Positions 40,284 through 48,221 of a stretch of 64,000 nucleotides of DNA are shown here, piece by piece. The translations under genes were made by a program, and so were the position numbers. Numbering within the stretch: position 1 is the first letter of the stretch; each line of letters begins with the position of its first letter. The stretch is from contig NZ_JNWV01000029.1 in assembly GCF_000716535.1 (NCBI RefSeq), positions 62,001 to 126,000 of the forward strand. The letters run 5' to 3'. The notes under the pieces are model-generated. The model was not told the DNA's origin. It did not search any database and saw nothing but the letters and a program-made list of their open reading frames with translations. This stretch comes from Streptomyces flaveolus (GTDB taxonomy: Bacteria; Actinomycetota; Actinomycetes; Streptomycetales; Streptomycetaceae).

Positions 40284-40859
40284 TCAGCGGGTGGTCGGCG
40301 GGGTGTACTTGTAGCCCACCCGGCGCACCGTCTGGATCGCCTGGCGGTGCTCGGCGCCCAGCTTGCGGCGCAGCCGGGCGATGTGGACGTCGACGGTGCG
40401 GCCGTCGCCGACGTGGCCGTAGCCCCACACCGTGCTGACCAGCTGGTCGCGGGTGTGCACCCGGTGCGGGTGCGCCACCAGGTGGGCCAGCAGCTCGAAC
40501 TCCAGGTAGGTCAGGTCGAGTTCACGGCCGTCGACGCTGGCGGTGCGGCGCACGGCGTCGATCCGCACCAGCGCGTCCGTGCCGGGGTCCGCCTCGGCCT
40601 CCTGCTGCTCCGGGACCGCGACCGGCAGGAACGGGGGCCGCTGGTCGGCGGGGACCAGCACGAGGTAGCCGACCATCGGAGGCCGGCCCGGCAGTGTGGG
40701 CAGGGTGTGCTGCGGCGCGGGCAGCCAGGTGGCGCCGGGCGGCAGGAAGTCCGCGACGTCCACCACCTCGTCCCGGTCGACGGCGCGCAGCCGGTGCCGG
40801 GTGCCGTTCGCGGCGGGGGCGGTCAGGGCGGCGGTGGAGAGGGAACGGGAGGTCGCCAT
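40284..40859 (-). CDS. Winged-helix (OmpR-type) DNA-binding protein without receiver domain
   Basis: A 191-residue protein. Residues 1-90 are non-conserved (LRAVDRDEVVDVADFLPPGATWLPAPQHTLPTLPG) with no phospho-acceptor aspartate of a receiver. The C-terminal Trans_reg_C domain is clear: VDGRELDLTYLEFELLAHLVAHPHRVHTRDQLVSTVWGYGHVGDGRTVDVHIARLRRKLG, ending RRVGYKYTPP. It is an orphan winged-helix regulator close to glnII; GlnR has the same DNA-binding fold, but this is not GlnR. Start ATG 40859; the ribosome site is weak. Confidence 0.82.
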   Translation of the reverse strand: MATSRSLSTAALTAPAANGTRHRLRAVDRDEVVDVADFLPPGATWLPAPQHTLPTLPGRPPMVGYLVLVPADQRPPFLPVAVPEQQEAEADPGTDALVRIDAVRRTASVDGRELDLTYLEFELLAHLVAHPHRVHTRDQLVSTVWGYGHVGDGRTVDVHIARLRRKLGAEHRQAIQTVRRVGYKYTPPTTR

Positions 40860-40978
40860 GAGAGGTCAGCTCTTTCGCGCGAGGAGTTCGTCGGAAGGTG
40901 CGGCGGCCGCGATTCGTGGTCGGGCGCGCCGGAGGACGTACGTCGTTCCGCGCTGGCCGAAGGCCGGGGTGTACGGCT

Positions 40979-41101
40979 TTAGAGGGCCCGCGCGTTCCTC
41001 GCGCGGCAACACACACGGTCGAAGTCGTGGTGCTGACGGGAAGGCCAGAACGGCTCGAGGTCGTGGCGACCCGTCGCGGTGATCTGTTGGAAGCCGGCCA
41101 T
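40979..41101 (-). CDS. Possible 40-residue leader peptide upstream of the winged-helix gene
   Basis: ATG 41101 opens a 40-residue frame beginning MAGFQQITATGRHDLEPFWP and ending DRVCCRARNARAL, stop TAA at 40979, 119 bases before the winged-helix start. The tandem Cys-Cys followed by basic residues resembles cysteine-rich attenuator leaders in actinobacteria. No strong ribosome site is seen and chance is possible. The rest of 40,860-41,302 shows no other feature. Confidence 0.3.
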   Translation of the reverse strand: MAGFQQITATGRHDLEPFWPSRQHHDFDRVCCRARNARAL

Positions 41102-41302
41102 GGGCCCATTGAAGCAGAGGCGTGCGCCGGGCAGGAGCCTGCTCTCACTGCTTGGACGCTTCCTTGGCGAGAAATTGACGTCGCGTCCACCGTGAACCTC
41201 GGCTTTCCGCCCTGGTCAGCGAGTTGCCGCGGCCCGTGGGTGGCCGGATCGCCGTCTCACTCCTCGGACAGCGGCGGGGTGCGGAGGGGGCACAACGCGC
41301 GC

Positions 41303-41335
41303 GAGGGGCGTCCGCCGTGACGGCGGACGCCCCTC
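41303..41335 (-). terminator. glnII terminator
   Basis: GAGGGGCGTCCGCC (41303-41316) pairs with GGCGGACGCCCCTC (41322-41335), 14 bp perfect with a 5-base loop, starting 17 bases after the glnII stop. Confidence 0.85.
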
Positions 41336-41352
41336 CGAGGCGGCGGGACGGA

Positions 41353-42384
41353 TCAGACCTGGCCGGCCTTCTCCAGCGCGGCGCAGCAGGTGTCCACCAG
41401 CAGGCGGGTCACCACGTACGGGTCGACGTTGGCGTTCGGGCGGCGGTCCTCGATGTAGCCCTTGCCGTCCTTCTCGACCTGCCACGGGATGCGGACCGAG
41501 GCGCCGCGGTCGGAGACGCCGTAGGAGAACTTGTCCCACGGCGCGGTCTCGTGCAGACCCGTCAACCGCTCGTCGATGCCGGCGCCGTAGCTCTTCACGT
41601 GGTCCAGGGGCTTCGAGCCCTCGCCGAGCGACTCGCACGCGGTGATGATGGCGTCGTAGCCCTCGCGCATGGCCTTGGTGGAGAAGTTGGTGTGCGCGCC
41701 CGCGCCGTTCCAGTCGCCCTTGACCGGCTTCGGGTCCAGGGTCGCGGAGATGCCGAAGTCCTCGGCGGTGCGGTACAGCAGCCAGCGGGCCACCCAGAGC
41801 TGGTCGGAGACCTCCAGCGGGGCGAGCGGGCCGACCTGGAACTCCCACTGGCCCGGCATGACCTCGGCGTTGATGCCGGAGATGCCGAGACCGGCCTTCA
41901 GGCAGTTCTCCAGGTGGGCCTCGACGATCTCCCGGCCGAAGATCTCGTCGGCGCCGACACCGCAGTAGTAGCCGCCCTGCGGGGCCGGGAAGCCGCCCTC
42001 CGGGAAGCCCAGCGGGCGGGAGCCGTCGAAGAAGGTGTACTCCTGCTCGATGCCGAAGATCGGCTCCTGGGCGGCGAACCGCTCGGCGACCTCGGCCAGC
42101 GCGGCGCGGGTGTTGGACGGGTGCGGCTGCATGTCGGTGTCGAGCACCTCGCACAGCACCAGCACGTCGTCGCCGCCGCGGATCGGGTCCGGGCAGGTGA
42201 AGACCGGCTTGAGCACGCAGTCCGAGGAGTGGCCCTCGGCCTGGTTGGTGGAGGAGCCGTCGAAGCCCCAGATCGGCAGCGCGTCGAGACCGGCCGGGGC
42301 ACCCGTGATGATCTTCGTCTTGGAACGCAGCTTGGCCGTCGGCGCGGTGCCGTCGATCCAGATGTACTCAGCCTTGAAGGTCAC
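41353..42384 (-). CDS. glnII: Glutamine synthetase II (eukaryotic-type)
   Basis: A 343-residue GSII enzyme making glutamine from glutamate, ammonia and ATP. Motifs: AEYIWIDGTAPTAKLRSKTKII, WGFDGSSTNQAEGHSSDCVLKP, FGIEQEYTFFD, INAEVMPGQWEFQVGP, GDWNGAGAHTNFST and RGASVRIPWQV. GSII is not regulated by adenylylation, so it complements the GlnE-controlled GlnA. GTG 42384 has GGAAG nearby. A GlnR-like box lies about 130 bases upstream, consistent with nitrogen control. Confidence 0.96.
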   Translation of the reverse strand: MTFKAEYIWIDGTAPTAKLRSKTKIITGAPAGLDALPIWGFDGSSTNQAEGHSSDCVLKPVFTCPDPIRGGDDVLVLCEVLDTDMQPHPSNTRAALAEVAERFAAQEPIFGIEQEYTFFDGSRPLGFPEGGFPAPQGGYYCGVGADEIFGREIVEAHLENCLKAGLGISGINAEVMPGQWEFQVGPLAPLEVSDQLWVARWLLYRTAEDFGISATLDPKPVKGDWNGAGAHTNFSTKAMREGYDAIITACESLGEGSKPLDHVKSYGAGIDERLTGLHETAPWDKFSYGVSDRGASVRIPWQVEKDGKGYIEDRRPNANVDPYVVTRLLVDTCCAALEKAGQV

Positions 42385-42490
42385 GGGGCCACTTCCTTCG
42401 GGGGTGGGTCGGGCTCACTCGTCGTCGCGAGTGGTGCGGCGCTGCGGCACCGGTGCGCCGCTCGATCTGCCGGGCAGCCTGTCAACAGGC

Positions 42491-42529
42491 CATTTCCCGG
42501 TCATTGCTCCTCTGTGAACCCCGTGTTAC
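42491..42529 (-). promoter_or_regulatory. GlnR-like operator upstream of glnII
   Basis: On the minus strand GTAAC-n6-TTCAC (42529-42514) is followed by ATGACCGGGAAATG (42504-42491). The GTnAC and GAAA parts fit the Streptomyces GlnR consensus (gTnAc-n6-GaAAc) loosely, and glnII is a known GlnR target. The exact register is uncertain. TTGACA nearby (about 42486) may be a -35. Confidence 0.55.
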
Positions 42530-42590
42530 CTGGTGATTCTGTGCTCCGGCTCACGTGGTGAGACCGCGCCGGGTGAGGTAAGGGGGCCGT

Positions 42591-43055
42591 TCACCCCGCT
42601 TCGGCGGTGGCCTCCCGTACGCCGGTGAGGAAGTCCCGGATCGCCGCCCGCTGGTGGTCGTCGTAACCGCGCAGCAGCTCCACCGACCGCCCGATCAGCG
42701 GCCCGAAGAAGGCCCAGCCGAGCTCCACCGCGCGGTCCTCCACCTCGATGACGACCCTGCGCCGGTCCCGCTCCCCGCGCGCCCGCCGCACCAGCCCAGC
42801 CCGCTCCATCCTGTCGACGAGCGCCGTCGTACCGGCCGAATTGAGCCCGAGCGCGGCGCCGAGACGCCCGGCGCTCATCTCCTCGCCCGCGCGCCGCGCG
42901 TCCATGAGCGCGATCAGGGCGCGCACGTCCGTGGGGTGCATGCCGTTGCGGTGCGCGAACCGGGCGCTGTGCAGGCCGAGTTCGACGGTGGCGGCACGCA
43001 GCAGGTGGACGATCTCCAGCTCGGGCCCCGGGGCGGGGCCGGACGGGGTGGACAC
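42591..43055 (-). CDS. MarR-family repressor
   Basis: A 154-residue winged-helix regulator with RFAHRNGMHPTDVRALIALMDAR, then LGAALGLNSAGTTALVDRMERAGLVRRARGERDRRRVVIEV, the recognition helix and wing of MarR proteins. The GTG at 43055 has GGGAGG six bases upstream and is preferred over an ATG at 43076 that lies inside the operator. Divergent from an alpha/beta-hydrolase, which it probably represses through the 43070-43112 palindrome. Confidence 0.88.
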   Translation of the reverse strand: MSTPSGPAPGPELEIVHLLRAATVELGLHSARFAHRNGMHPTDVRALIALMDARRAGEEMSAGRLGAALGLNSAGTTALVDRMERAGLVRRARGERDRRRVVIEVEDRAVELGWAFFGPLIGRSVELLRGYDDHQRAAIRDFLTGVREATAEAG

Positions 43056-43069
43056 GCGGAGCCTCCCGG

Positions 43070-43112
43070 CTATCATCTCGCTCGGCGAATATCTTGCTGA
43101 GCGAGATGATAG
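43070..43112. promoter_or_regulatory. Long inverted repeat, MarR operator
   Basis: CTATCATCTCGCTC (43070-43083) and GAGCGAGATGATAG (43099-43112) are perfect 14-bp arms with a 15-base spacer, centred between the divergent MarR and hydrolase genes. Arm sequence and position fit autoregulation and hydrolase control by the MarR protein. Confidence 0.8.
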
Positions 43113-43123
43113 GGGGAGGCGCC

Positions 43124-43978
43124 ATGACCGGACACGACCGTGCGGCGTACCGGGTTGCGTACGACGAGGTCCTGGCGAAATGGCCGGCCGACCGCGAGGC
43201 GCTGACGGTCGCCACGCCCTTCGGCGAGGCCCACGTCACCGTCTGCGGCCCGCGTGACGCGCCGCCGCTGCTCCTTTTGCCGGGCGGCGGCGGAGCGACC
43301 TCCGCCTCCTGGTACGCGCAGGCCGCCGACCTCGCCCGGATCCGCCGGGTGCACGCCGTGGACCTGCCCGGCGCGCCCGGGCTGAGCCGGGCCGGCGACC
43401 GCCACCCCCGTACGGTCGCCGACCTGGCTGACTGGCTGGACGCCGTCCTGGACGGCCTCGGCGTCACCGTGACCGACGTCGGCGGCCACTCCTACGGCGG
43501 CTGGATCGCCCTGCACCACGCGCTGCGCGCGCCCGCCCGGGTGCGCCGTCTGTTCCTCCTGGACCCGACCCAGTGCTTCGCCGGGTTCAAGACGGCGTAC
43601 CTGCTGCACGCGCTGCCGATGCTGCTGCGGCCCGCGCCCCGCCGGATCCGCGCCTTCCTGGAGTGGGAGACCGGGGGAGCGGTGCTGGACCCCGACTGGC
43701 TGGCGCTCCAGGAGGCCGCCGCCGGCTTCCCGGCCGCCAAGCCGGTGACCGGCCCCCGCCCGGCGCCGGACGCGCTGCGCGGCCTCGGGGTGCCGGTCCT
43801 GCTGCTCGTGGCCGCGAACAGCAGGACCCACGACCCGCATCAGGTGGTGGCGCGGGCCGGCGCGCTGCTGCCGCGCGTGGAGACGGCCGTCCTGCCGGAC
43901 GTCTCCCACCACGCGCTGCCGCAGTCGGCACCGCCGGCCCTGATCCGTCACCTCACCGGTTTCCTGTCGGCTCCCTGA
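43124..43978 (+). CDS. Alpha/beta hydrolase
   Basis: A 284-residue hydrolase: oxyanion loop LLLLPGGGGATSASWYAQ, nucleophile elbow VGGHSYGGWIAL (Ser in G-H-S-Y-G), acid region VLLLVAANSRTHDPHQVV, and catalytic His in LPDVSHHALPQ. ATG 43124 follows GGGGGAGG. Probably an esterase or small-molecule hydrolase induced by the MarR ligand; substrate unknown. Confidence 0.88.
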   Translation: MTGHDRAAYRVAYDEVLAKWPADREALTVATPFGEAHVTVCGPRDAPPLLLLPGGGGATSASWYAQAADLARIRRVHAVDLPGAPGLSRAGDRHPRTVADLADWLDAVLDGLGVTVTDVGGHSYGGWIALHHALRAPARVRRLFLLDPTQCFAGFKTAYLLHALPMLLRPAPRRIRAFLEWETGGAVLDPDWLALQEAAAGFPAAKPVTGPRPAPDALRGLGVPVLLLVAANSRTHDPHQVVARAGALLPRVETAVLPDVSHHALPQSAPPALIRHLTGFLSAP

Positions 43979-43981
43979 GCC

Positions 43982-44677
43982 TCACCCCACCTTCTCGATC
44001 ACCGCGCGCCGGATGAGGAACTTGCCCGGTTCCCGGACCTGTTCGAAGGCGGCGTTGTTGAGCAGGACGCAACTGCCGGAGACGGACGTCACCTTCACCG
44101 TGGTGGACTTGTCGTTGTCCAGGTTGGTGACCTTCAGGGTCGTCCCCGCCGGGAACTGGTTGCTGGACGCGGCCGGGGCGCCGCCTTCGCCGGAGAGCGT
44201 CACGGTGGAGCCCTTGCACACCTGCTCACCGGCCGCCTGCTGACCGCCGCCCTGCTGGGCGCCACCGGCCTGCTGACCGCCGCCCTGCTGGCCGCCCTGC
44301 TGCTGGCCCGCGCCCTGCCCGGCGTCGCCGCCCTGCGCCGCCTGGGAGCCCTGAGCCGACTCCCCAACGGTGCAACCGGACGCCTTCTGCTGGACCTTGA
44401 TCTGCTCGATGACCGCCTGGCGGTTGGCGATCCGGGCCGCCGACTGCGCGTCCGGTTTCGCCTTCTGGTCCGCGATGAACCGCTCGTTGTTGCCGAGGGC
44501 CGTGGCCAGCCCCTGGCAGACCGTCGAATCCCCGGCGGACAGCGTCTTGGCGTTCGGCGGGCTCTGCGCGGCGTTGGAGGTGGACGCCAGGGCGAAGGCC
44601 CCGCCGCCCGCCACCGCCGCGGCACTGACGAGCAGCGCGAGCTTCTTCTTCGTACCGAGAGTTCTCCTGCGCGACAT
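43982..44677 (-). CDS. Secreted protein with Gly/Gln-rich linker
   Basis: A 231-residue exported protein. Signal KKKLALLVSAAAVAGGGAFALASTSNAA; helical region with STVCQGLATALGNNERFIADQKAKPDAQ; a Q/G-rich linker ([20 protein letters not shown]); and a small C-terminal beta domain with VCKGSTVTLSGEGGAP and VSGSCVLLNNAAFEQVREPGKFLIRRAVIE. AGGAGG precedes the ATG. The linker composition and Cys-bearing helical domain resemble the DUF1996 protein at 34784, suggesting related cell-surface roles. Function unknown. Confidence 0.75.
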   Translation of the reverse strand: MSRRRTLGTKKKLALLVSAAAVAGGGAFALASTSNAAQSPPNAKTLSAGDSTVCQGLATALGNNERFIADQKAKPDAQSAARIANRQAVIEQIKVQQKASGCTVGESAQGSQAAQGGDAGQGAGQQQGGQQGGGQQAGGAQQGGGQQAAGEQVCKGSTVTLSGEGGAPAASSNQFPAGTTLKVTNLDNDKSTTVKVTSVSGSCVLLNNAAFEQVREPGKFLIRRAVIEKVG

Positions 44678-44774
44678 GCGCGCCTCCTGAAGAGGTAGGG
44701 GAGCGTACGCCGCTATGTACGAGATACCGAACGAGGTTACTCAGCGGTTACAGGAGTCAGTGAAGTGACCTGCG

Positions 44775-45176
44775 TCACGCAGGAGTTGACCCGTCCTCAG
44801 TCGCTCGATCCTTGCCGCTGTGGGAGAGGGCCTCCCGCACGGCCTCCTCGCTGCGGGCCACCAGCGCCGTACCGTCGTCCGCGGTGATGATCGGGCGCTG
44901 GATCAGCTTGGGGTGCTCGGTGAGCGCCGTGATCCACCGGTCCCGCGCGCTCGCGTCGCGCGGCCACTCCTTGAGCCCCAGTTCCCTGGCGACCGGCTCC
45001 TGGGTGCGGGTGATGTCCCACGGTTCCAGGTGCAGCCGGTCGAGCACGGCCCTGATCTCCTCGGCGCTCGGCACGTCCTCCAGGTAGCGCCGGACGGTGT
45101 ACTCGGCCCCCTCGGCGTCGAGCAGGCTGATCGCGCTGCGGCACTTGGAACAGGCGGGATTGATCCAGATCTCCAT
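44775..45176 (-). CDS. ArsC/Spx-family thioredoxin-fold protein
   Basis: A 133-residue protein beginning MEIWINPACSKCRSAISLLDAEGAEYTVRRYLEDVP. The CSKC motif replaces the usual CxT/SxR of arsenate reductase, and LIQRPIITADDGTALVARSEEAVREAL matches the ArsC family R-P-I element. It may be an arsenate reductase-like or Spx-like redox protein; there are no arsenic genes nearby. Start ATG 45176. Confidence 0.82.
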   Translation of the reverse strand: MEIWINPACSKCRSAISLLDAEGAEYTVRRYLEDVPSAEEIRAVLDRLHLEPWDITRTQEPVARELGLKEWPRDASARDRWITALTEHPKLIQRPIITADDGTALVARSEEAVREALSHSGKDRATEDGSTPA

Positions 45177-45227
45177 GCCGCACACGGTACGCGAAACCCG
45201 TTCTGCACCCCCGTCACTGGAGCCCCG

Positions 45228-45251
45228 AAAGCCCTTGTGGCCAGGGGCTTT
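45228..45251 (+). terminator. Small hairpin with T run in the arsC-45340 divergent gap
   Basis: AAAGCCC and GGGCTTT enclose a 10-base loop, followed by TTGT. It lies between divergent genes, so it more likely marks a 5' regulatory structure or an old terminator. Confidence 0.4.
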
Positions 45252-45267
45252 TGTCAGTGGTGGCCCG

Positions 45268-45273
45268 TAGAAT
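45268..45273 (+). promoter_or_regulatory. -10 element upstream of the 45340 gene
   Basis: TAGAAT is a near-consensus -10 box, giving a 5' leader of about 60 bases before GTG 45340. No clear -35 is seen. Confidence 0.45.
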
Positions 45274-45339
45274 AGAAGCAGTGTTCGAGGGTGCGCGCCG
45301 GACCCCGGTGTGCGCCCTGACCGCGACAGGAGGATGCCT

Positions 45340-45654
45340 GTGCCCGCTGCCGCCCTGAAGCCGAAGCCGTTGCCGACCCAGTCCACCGCCCAGCGTTCCG
45401 TGCTGTTCGACTCGCCCTACGAGCCCGTGGCGAAGCGACCGCTGCCGGCCGGACGGCCGCGCGAGTGGTACGTCACGCACAACCGGCGTCTGAAGGCCAT
45501 GCGCCTGGCCATAGCCCTGCTCGACTCCGGGGTGTACCTGCCGGACCAGGCCCGGAACGAGACGATCCGCAGCACGGCGGAGCGGATCGGGATGCGCCCG
45601 CCGTCCGACACCACCTGCCACATGGTGCGGGCGCTGATGCGTTACTCGCGCTGA
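45340..45654 (+). CDS. Conserved Streptomyces small basic protein, unknown function
   Basis: A 104-residue protein with VPAAALKPKPLP at the start and REWYVTHNRRLKAMRLAIALLDSGVYLPDQARNETIRSTAERIGMRPPSDTTCHMVRALM. The central helical part suggests nucleic-acid or protein binding but has no recognised domain. GTG 45340 has AGGAGG six bases upstream; the in-frame ATG at 45334 directly abuts AGGAGG and is rejected. Confidence 0.75.
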   Translation: MPAAALKPKPLPTQSTAQRSVLFDSPYEPVAKRPLPAGRPREWYVTHNRRLKAMRLAIALLDSGVYLPDQARNETIRSTAERIGMRPPSDTTCHMVRALMRYSR

Positions 45655-45708
45655 GCCGGCCGTGATGCCGGGTGTCCCGCGCCGCCGGTGCGGGGCACCC
45701 GGTACCCG

Positions 45709-46890
45709 TCACGCCGTCAGTTCCCGCTCCAGCGGGGTCCGGAAGCGCGGGGTGATCCGGGTCGCGCCCAGCCAGGAGCGCAGGCGCTCCGCCTCCGCCG
45801 TCACCCCGGCCGTGGCCTCCCGGCGGACGCCCTCCTCGGGGATCCGCCAGACGATCTCGCCGTCCGCGCGCTGGGCCCAGCCGCCCACCACCCGGCCGTT
45901 CCACCACACCGTCGGGCCCACGTTGCCGCTGCGGTCGAAGAGCAGCGGGCGCAGCGCCGGGTCCAGGTACCAGTCGCGCTCCCGCCAGGCCATGGCCGTG
46001 GGATCCAGCGCGGGCAGCAGCGCCGCCCAGGGCGCGCCGGGGCCCGTCACCGGCTCCGCGTCCCCGGCGCCCACGTACCCCGTGCCCTCGTCCAGGGAGA
46101 CCTCCTCGGCGCCGGTCGCCGCCAGCGCACGGCGGACCTCCCTGAGCGTCCAGCCCGTCCACCACTTCAGGTCCGCCTCGGTGGCCGGACCGCACGCCCG
46201 CAGCCAGTGGCGCAGCAGGGCCGCCTGGGCCTCGGCCGCGTCCAGCTCGGGGTGGGGCGGCGCCGGCGCCCAGCGGAACTGGCTGGACGTCCAGGAGCCG
46301 AGCGGGCGGCCCCGGACCACCTTGCCCTCCACACCGAGCACGCGCAGCAGGCGGGTCGAGACCGTGTGGACGCCCTCGTAGCTCTTCCCGGCCGCGTAGG
46401 CGAACCGCTCGCGCAGTCGGGGCTCGTCCGCCGCCAACTCCGTCGCCGTCGCCTGGCCGCGCCGGGCCAGCGCGGCGAGCGTGGCCTCCTCGACCTCCGC
46501 CAGCCAGGCCGCGTCCGGGGCGCCGGCGCCCGCCATGTCCCGCAGCAGGCTCGCGCGCTCACGGGCCGCCACCGTCAGGCCCGTCGAGGCGTGGACGACG
46601 GCCGTCAGGTCCGCGGGGAACACGAACACCGTGTGGCGCATGCCGTGCATCCGCACCAGCGTGCGGTCCTCGTACAGCGCCCGCTCGGTCTCCTGCACCG
46701 CCTTCGCGGGATCGGTCAGCCGGGCGGCCACCGCCAGGTGCACGGTCGCCGGGTCCGAGCCGTGCAGGGCGACCAGGCAGGCCGCGACCTCCTCGGGCGT
46801 CGCCACCCGTGCCGTCCCGGCCAGCCGGTGCCGTAGCGCCAGCCGGGCCCGCCGTTCCGCCACATCGATGTGCCGCCGTTCCTCCGCCAT
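45709..46890 (-). CDS. Winged-helix HTH_42 protein (AlkX/YcaQ-like)
   Basis: A 393-residue protein of the HTH_42 family, some members of which are DNA glycosylases that unhook crosslinks. Visible motifs: LRHRLAGTARVATPEEVAACLVALHGSDPATVHLAVAARL, MHGMRHTVFVFP, RRGQATATELAADEP, and near the C-terminus ALDPTAMAWRERDWYL and GNVGPTVWWNGRVVGGWAQR. Glycosylase activity is an inference and has not been shown for most actinobacterial members. Confidence 0.78.
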   Translation of the reverse strand: MAEERRHIDVAERRARLALRHRLAGTARVATPEEVAACLVALHGSDPATVHLAVAARLTDPAKAVQETERALYEDRTLVRMHGMRHTVFVFPADLTAVVHASTGLTVAARERASLLRDMAGAGAPDAAWLAEVEEATLAALARRGQATATELAADEPRLRERFAYAAGKSYEGVHTVSTRLLRVLGVEGKVVRGRPLGSWTSSQFRWAPAPPHPELDAAEAQAALLRHWLRACGPATEADLKWWTGWTLREVRRALAATGAEEVSLDEGTGYVGAGDAEPVTGPGAPWAALLPALDPTAMAWRERDWYLDPALRPLLFDRSGNVGPTVWWNGRVVGGWAQRADGEIVWRIPEEGVRREATAGVTAEAERLRSWLGATRITPRFRTPLERELTA

Positions 46891-47068
46891 GTCGGCCTCC
46901 CCTTCGGCTTGCGGTGCGTTGTCGCCATGGTCGCCGGTGCCACTGACAACGCGCGCGGGGGAGCGAGGTCCGCCGTCCGGCGCCGCGCCGTCGTGGCTCG
47001 TCGCGCCACGTGGCGCAGCCGCACAGGGATACGGCCCCGCGCTCCTTCGGGCGCGAACTCCGGGCGGC

Positions 47069-47816
47069 CTACAGCAGGGTCTTCACGAACTCCCGGCGGT
47101 CCTCGGGGTGGTCGTGGAGCCACAGGCCCAGCATGTGGTCGGCGTCGGGGAGTTCGAGGCGGGCGTAGTCGGCGCGGGCCGAGAGCGCGTCCTGGACGGC
47201 CTGGGTCACCGCCGGCGGGATGACCGTGTCCGTGCCCGGGACCGCCAGCACCGCCCGGCCCTCGTACGTGCGGAACGCCTCCAGGGCGGGGGAGTCGCGC
47301 CAGCTCCCGGGCGTGCGGATCAGCTCGGAGAAACGGCCCTCGCCGGTGCCGAACGGGACGTCCCAGGCCTCGGGCGTGTAGACGGCGGGCGCGCACAGGC
47401 CCACCGCCGCCACCCGGCGCCCGTAGTGCCGTACGAGATCCGCCACGGTCTGACCTCCCCACGCTCGGCTTCGCTCGCGCGGGGGGACCCCCATTGCCAA
47501 AGCCGACCAGGATCAGCGGGTCGTCCCCCGGGACGTGCGCGTCGAGCACCGCCACCGCCTGCTCGTACCGTCGGCGCAGGCTCAACTCGGCGAGGTGGCC
47601 CGTGCTTTCCCCGTGGCCGGAGAAGTCGAAGGCCGGGGCGCGGCAGCCGCGGGCGGCGAAGTCGGACAGGAGCGGCAGCAGCCGTTGCTTGCTGCCGTTG
47701 CCCGCGCCGTGCAGCAGGAGGGCCGTGGTCAGGCCCGGCCGTCCGGCGCCCACCCCGCTGAGCCGTTCGCCGTCGTACTGGTAGCTGAAAGCGGTGAGTT
47801 CGTCCATGCGGGCCAT
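47069..47816 (-). pseudogene. Alpha/beta-hydrolase gene split by a 34-bp palindromic insertion
   Basis: From ATG 47816 the frame reads MARMDELTAFSYQYDGERLSG, TALLLHGAGNGSK, APAFDFSGHGEST and LILVGFGNGG, then loses sense at 47489. The correct continuation QTVADLVRHYGRRVAAVGLCAPA to the catalytic-His region LPDADHMLGLWLHDHPEDRREFVKTLL is in another frame, ending at 47069. Removing 34 bases (one GACC copy plus the repeat) restores GFGNGGQTVADL. The predicted nucleophile position G-F-G-N-G has Asn instead of Ser. Possibly inactive, unless translation bypasses the hairpin. Confidence 0.8.
47452..47489. repeat. Dispersed palindromic repeat, copy 2 (inserted, with GACC direct repeats)
   Basis: GACC at 47452-47455 and 47486-47489 flank a hairpin-forming CCCC-ACG-CTCGGCTTCGCTCG-CGCGGGGG segment. 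The core equals that of the copy at 19755. The direct repeats look like a 4-bp target duplication, and the insertion length of 34 shifts the hydrolase frame. Confidence 0.8.
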
Positions 47817-47927
47817 TCACTCACGCCCGTCCCCGCCCCGGAAAAACGGGGTGCACCGACCGTAACGACCTCCCTACGCTGAGCAAACAGAAGCAAGCCC
47901 CCTCGACTCACCCCACGGAGGTCCGTC

Positions 47928-48203
47928 ATGCGTGGCATTCTCGCGACCGGGACCGTCGTCCTGGTGATCCTCGGAACCGGAAACCATCTCTGGTGGCTCG
48001 CCGCCGTCGCCCTGCTGTATCTGTACGCGACGCACGGCCGTGGCTCGCCCGGCACCACCCCGCCGGCCGGCACCGGCGCCCTGCCCGACAGCTACCGGGC
48101 GTACCGGGACCGCCGGGACCGGCAGGCCAAGTGGGAGCGCCGCTACCGCCGCGAGCGGCCCTTCGAGGTCCGGCGGCAGGAGCGGGACAAGAGCAGGAAG
48201 TGA
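47928..48203 (+). CDS. Small membrane protein with basic tail
   Basis: A 91-residue protein with two hydrophobic stretches (ILATGTVVLVILGTG and LWWLAAVALLYLYATHG) and a highly charged C-terminus YRDRRDRQAKWERRYRRERPFEVRRQERDKSRK. GGAGG lies seven bases before ATG 47928. No family recognised. Confidence 0.7.
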   Translation: MRGILATGTVVLVILGTGNHLWWLAAVALLYLYATHGRGSPGTTPPAGTGALPDSYRAYRDRRDRQAKWERRYRRERPFEVRRQERDKSRK

Positions 48204-48221
48204 GCGGGGCGTCGCCGGCCG

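Noticed and set aside
38419..40428. Long leftward frame running through the minisatellite, and a longer epimerase starting at 40115
   Set aside because: The repeats keep all frames open by composition; the SDR fold starts cleanly at 39503 with its GGTEFVG loop.
45228..45251. Strong terminator of arsC
   Set aside because: It lies upstream of arsC (which reads leftward) and also upstream of the rightward gene, so it cannot terminate either neighbour in its normal direction; kept only as a weak structure.
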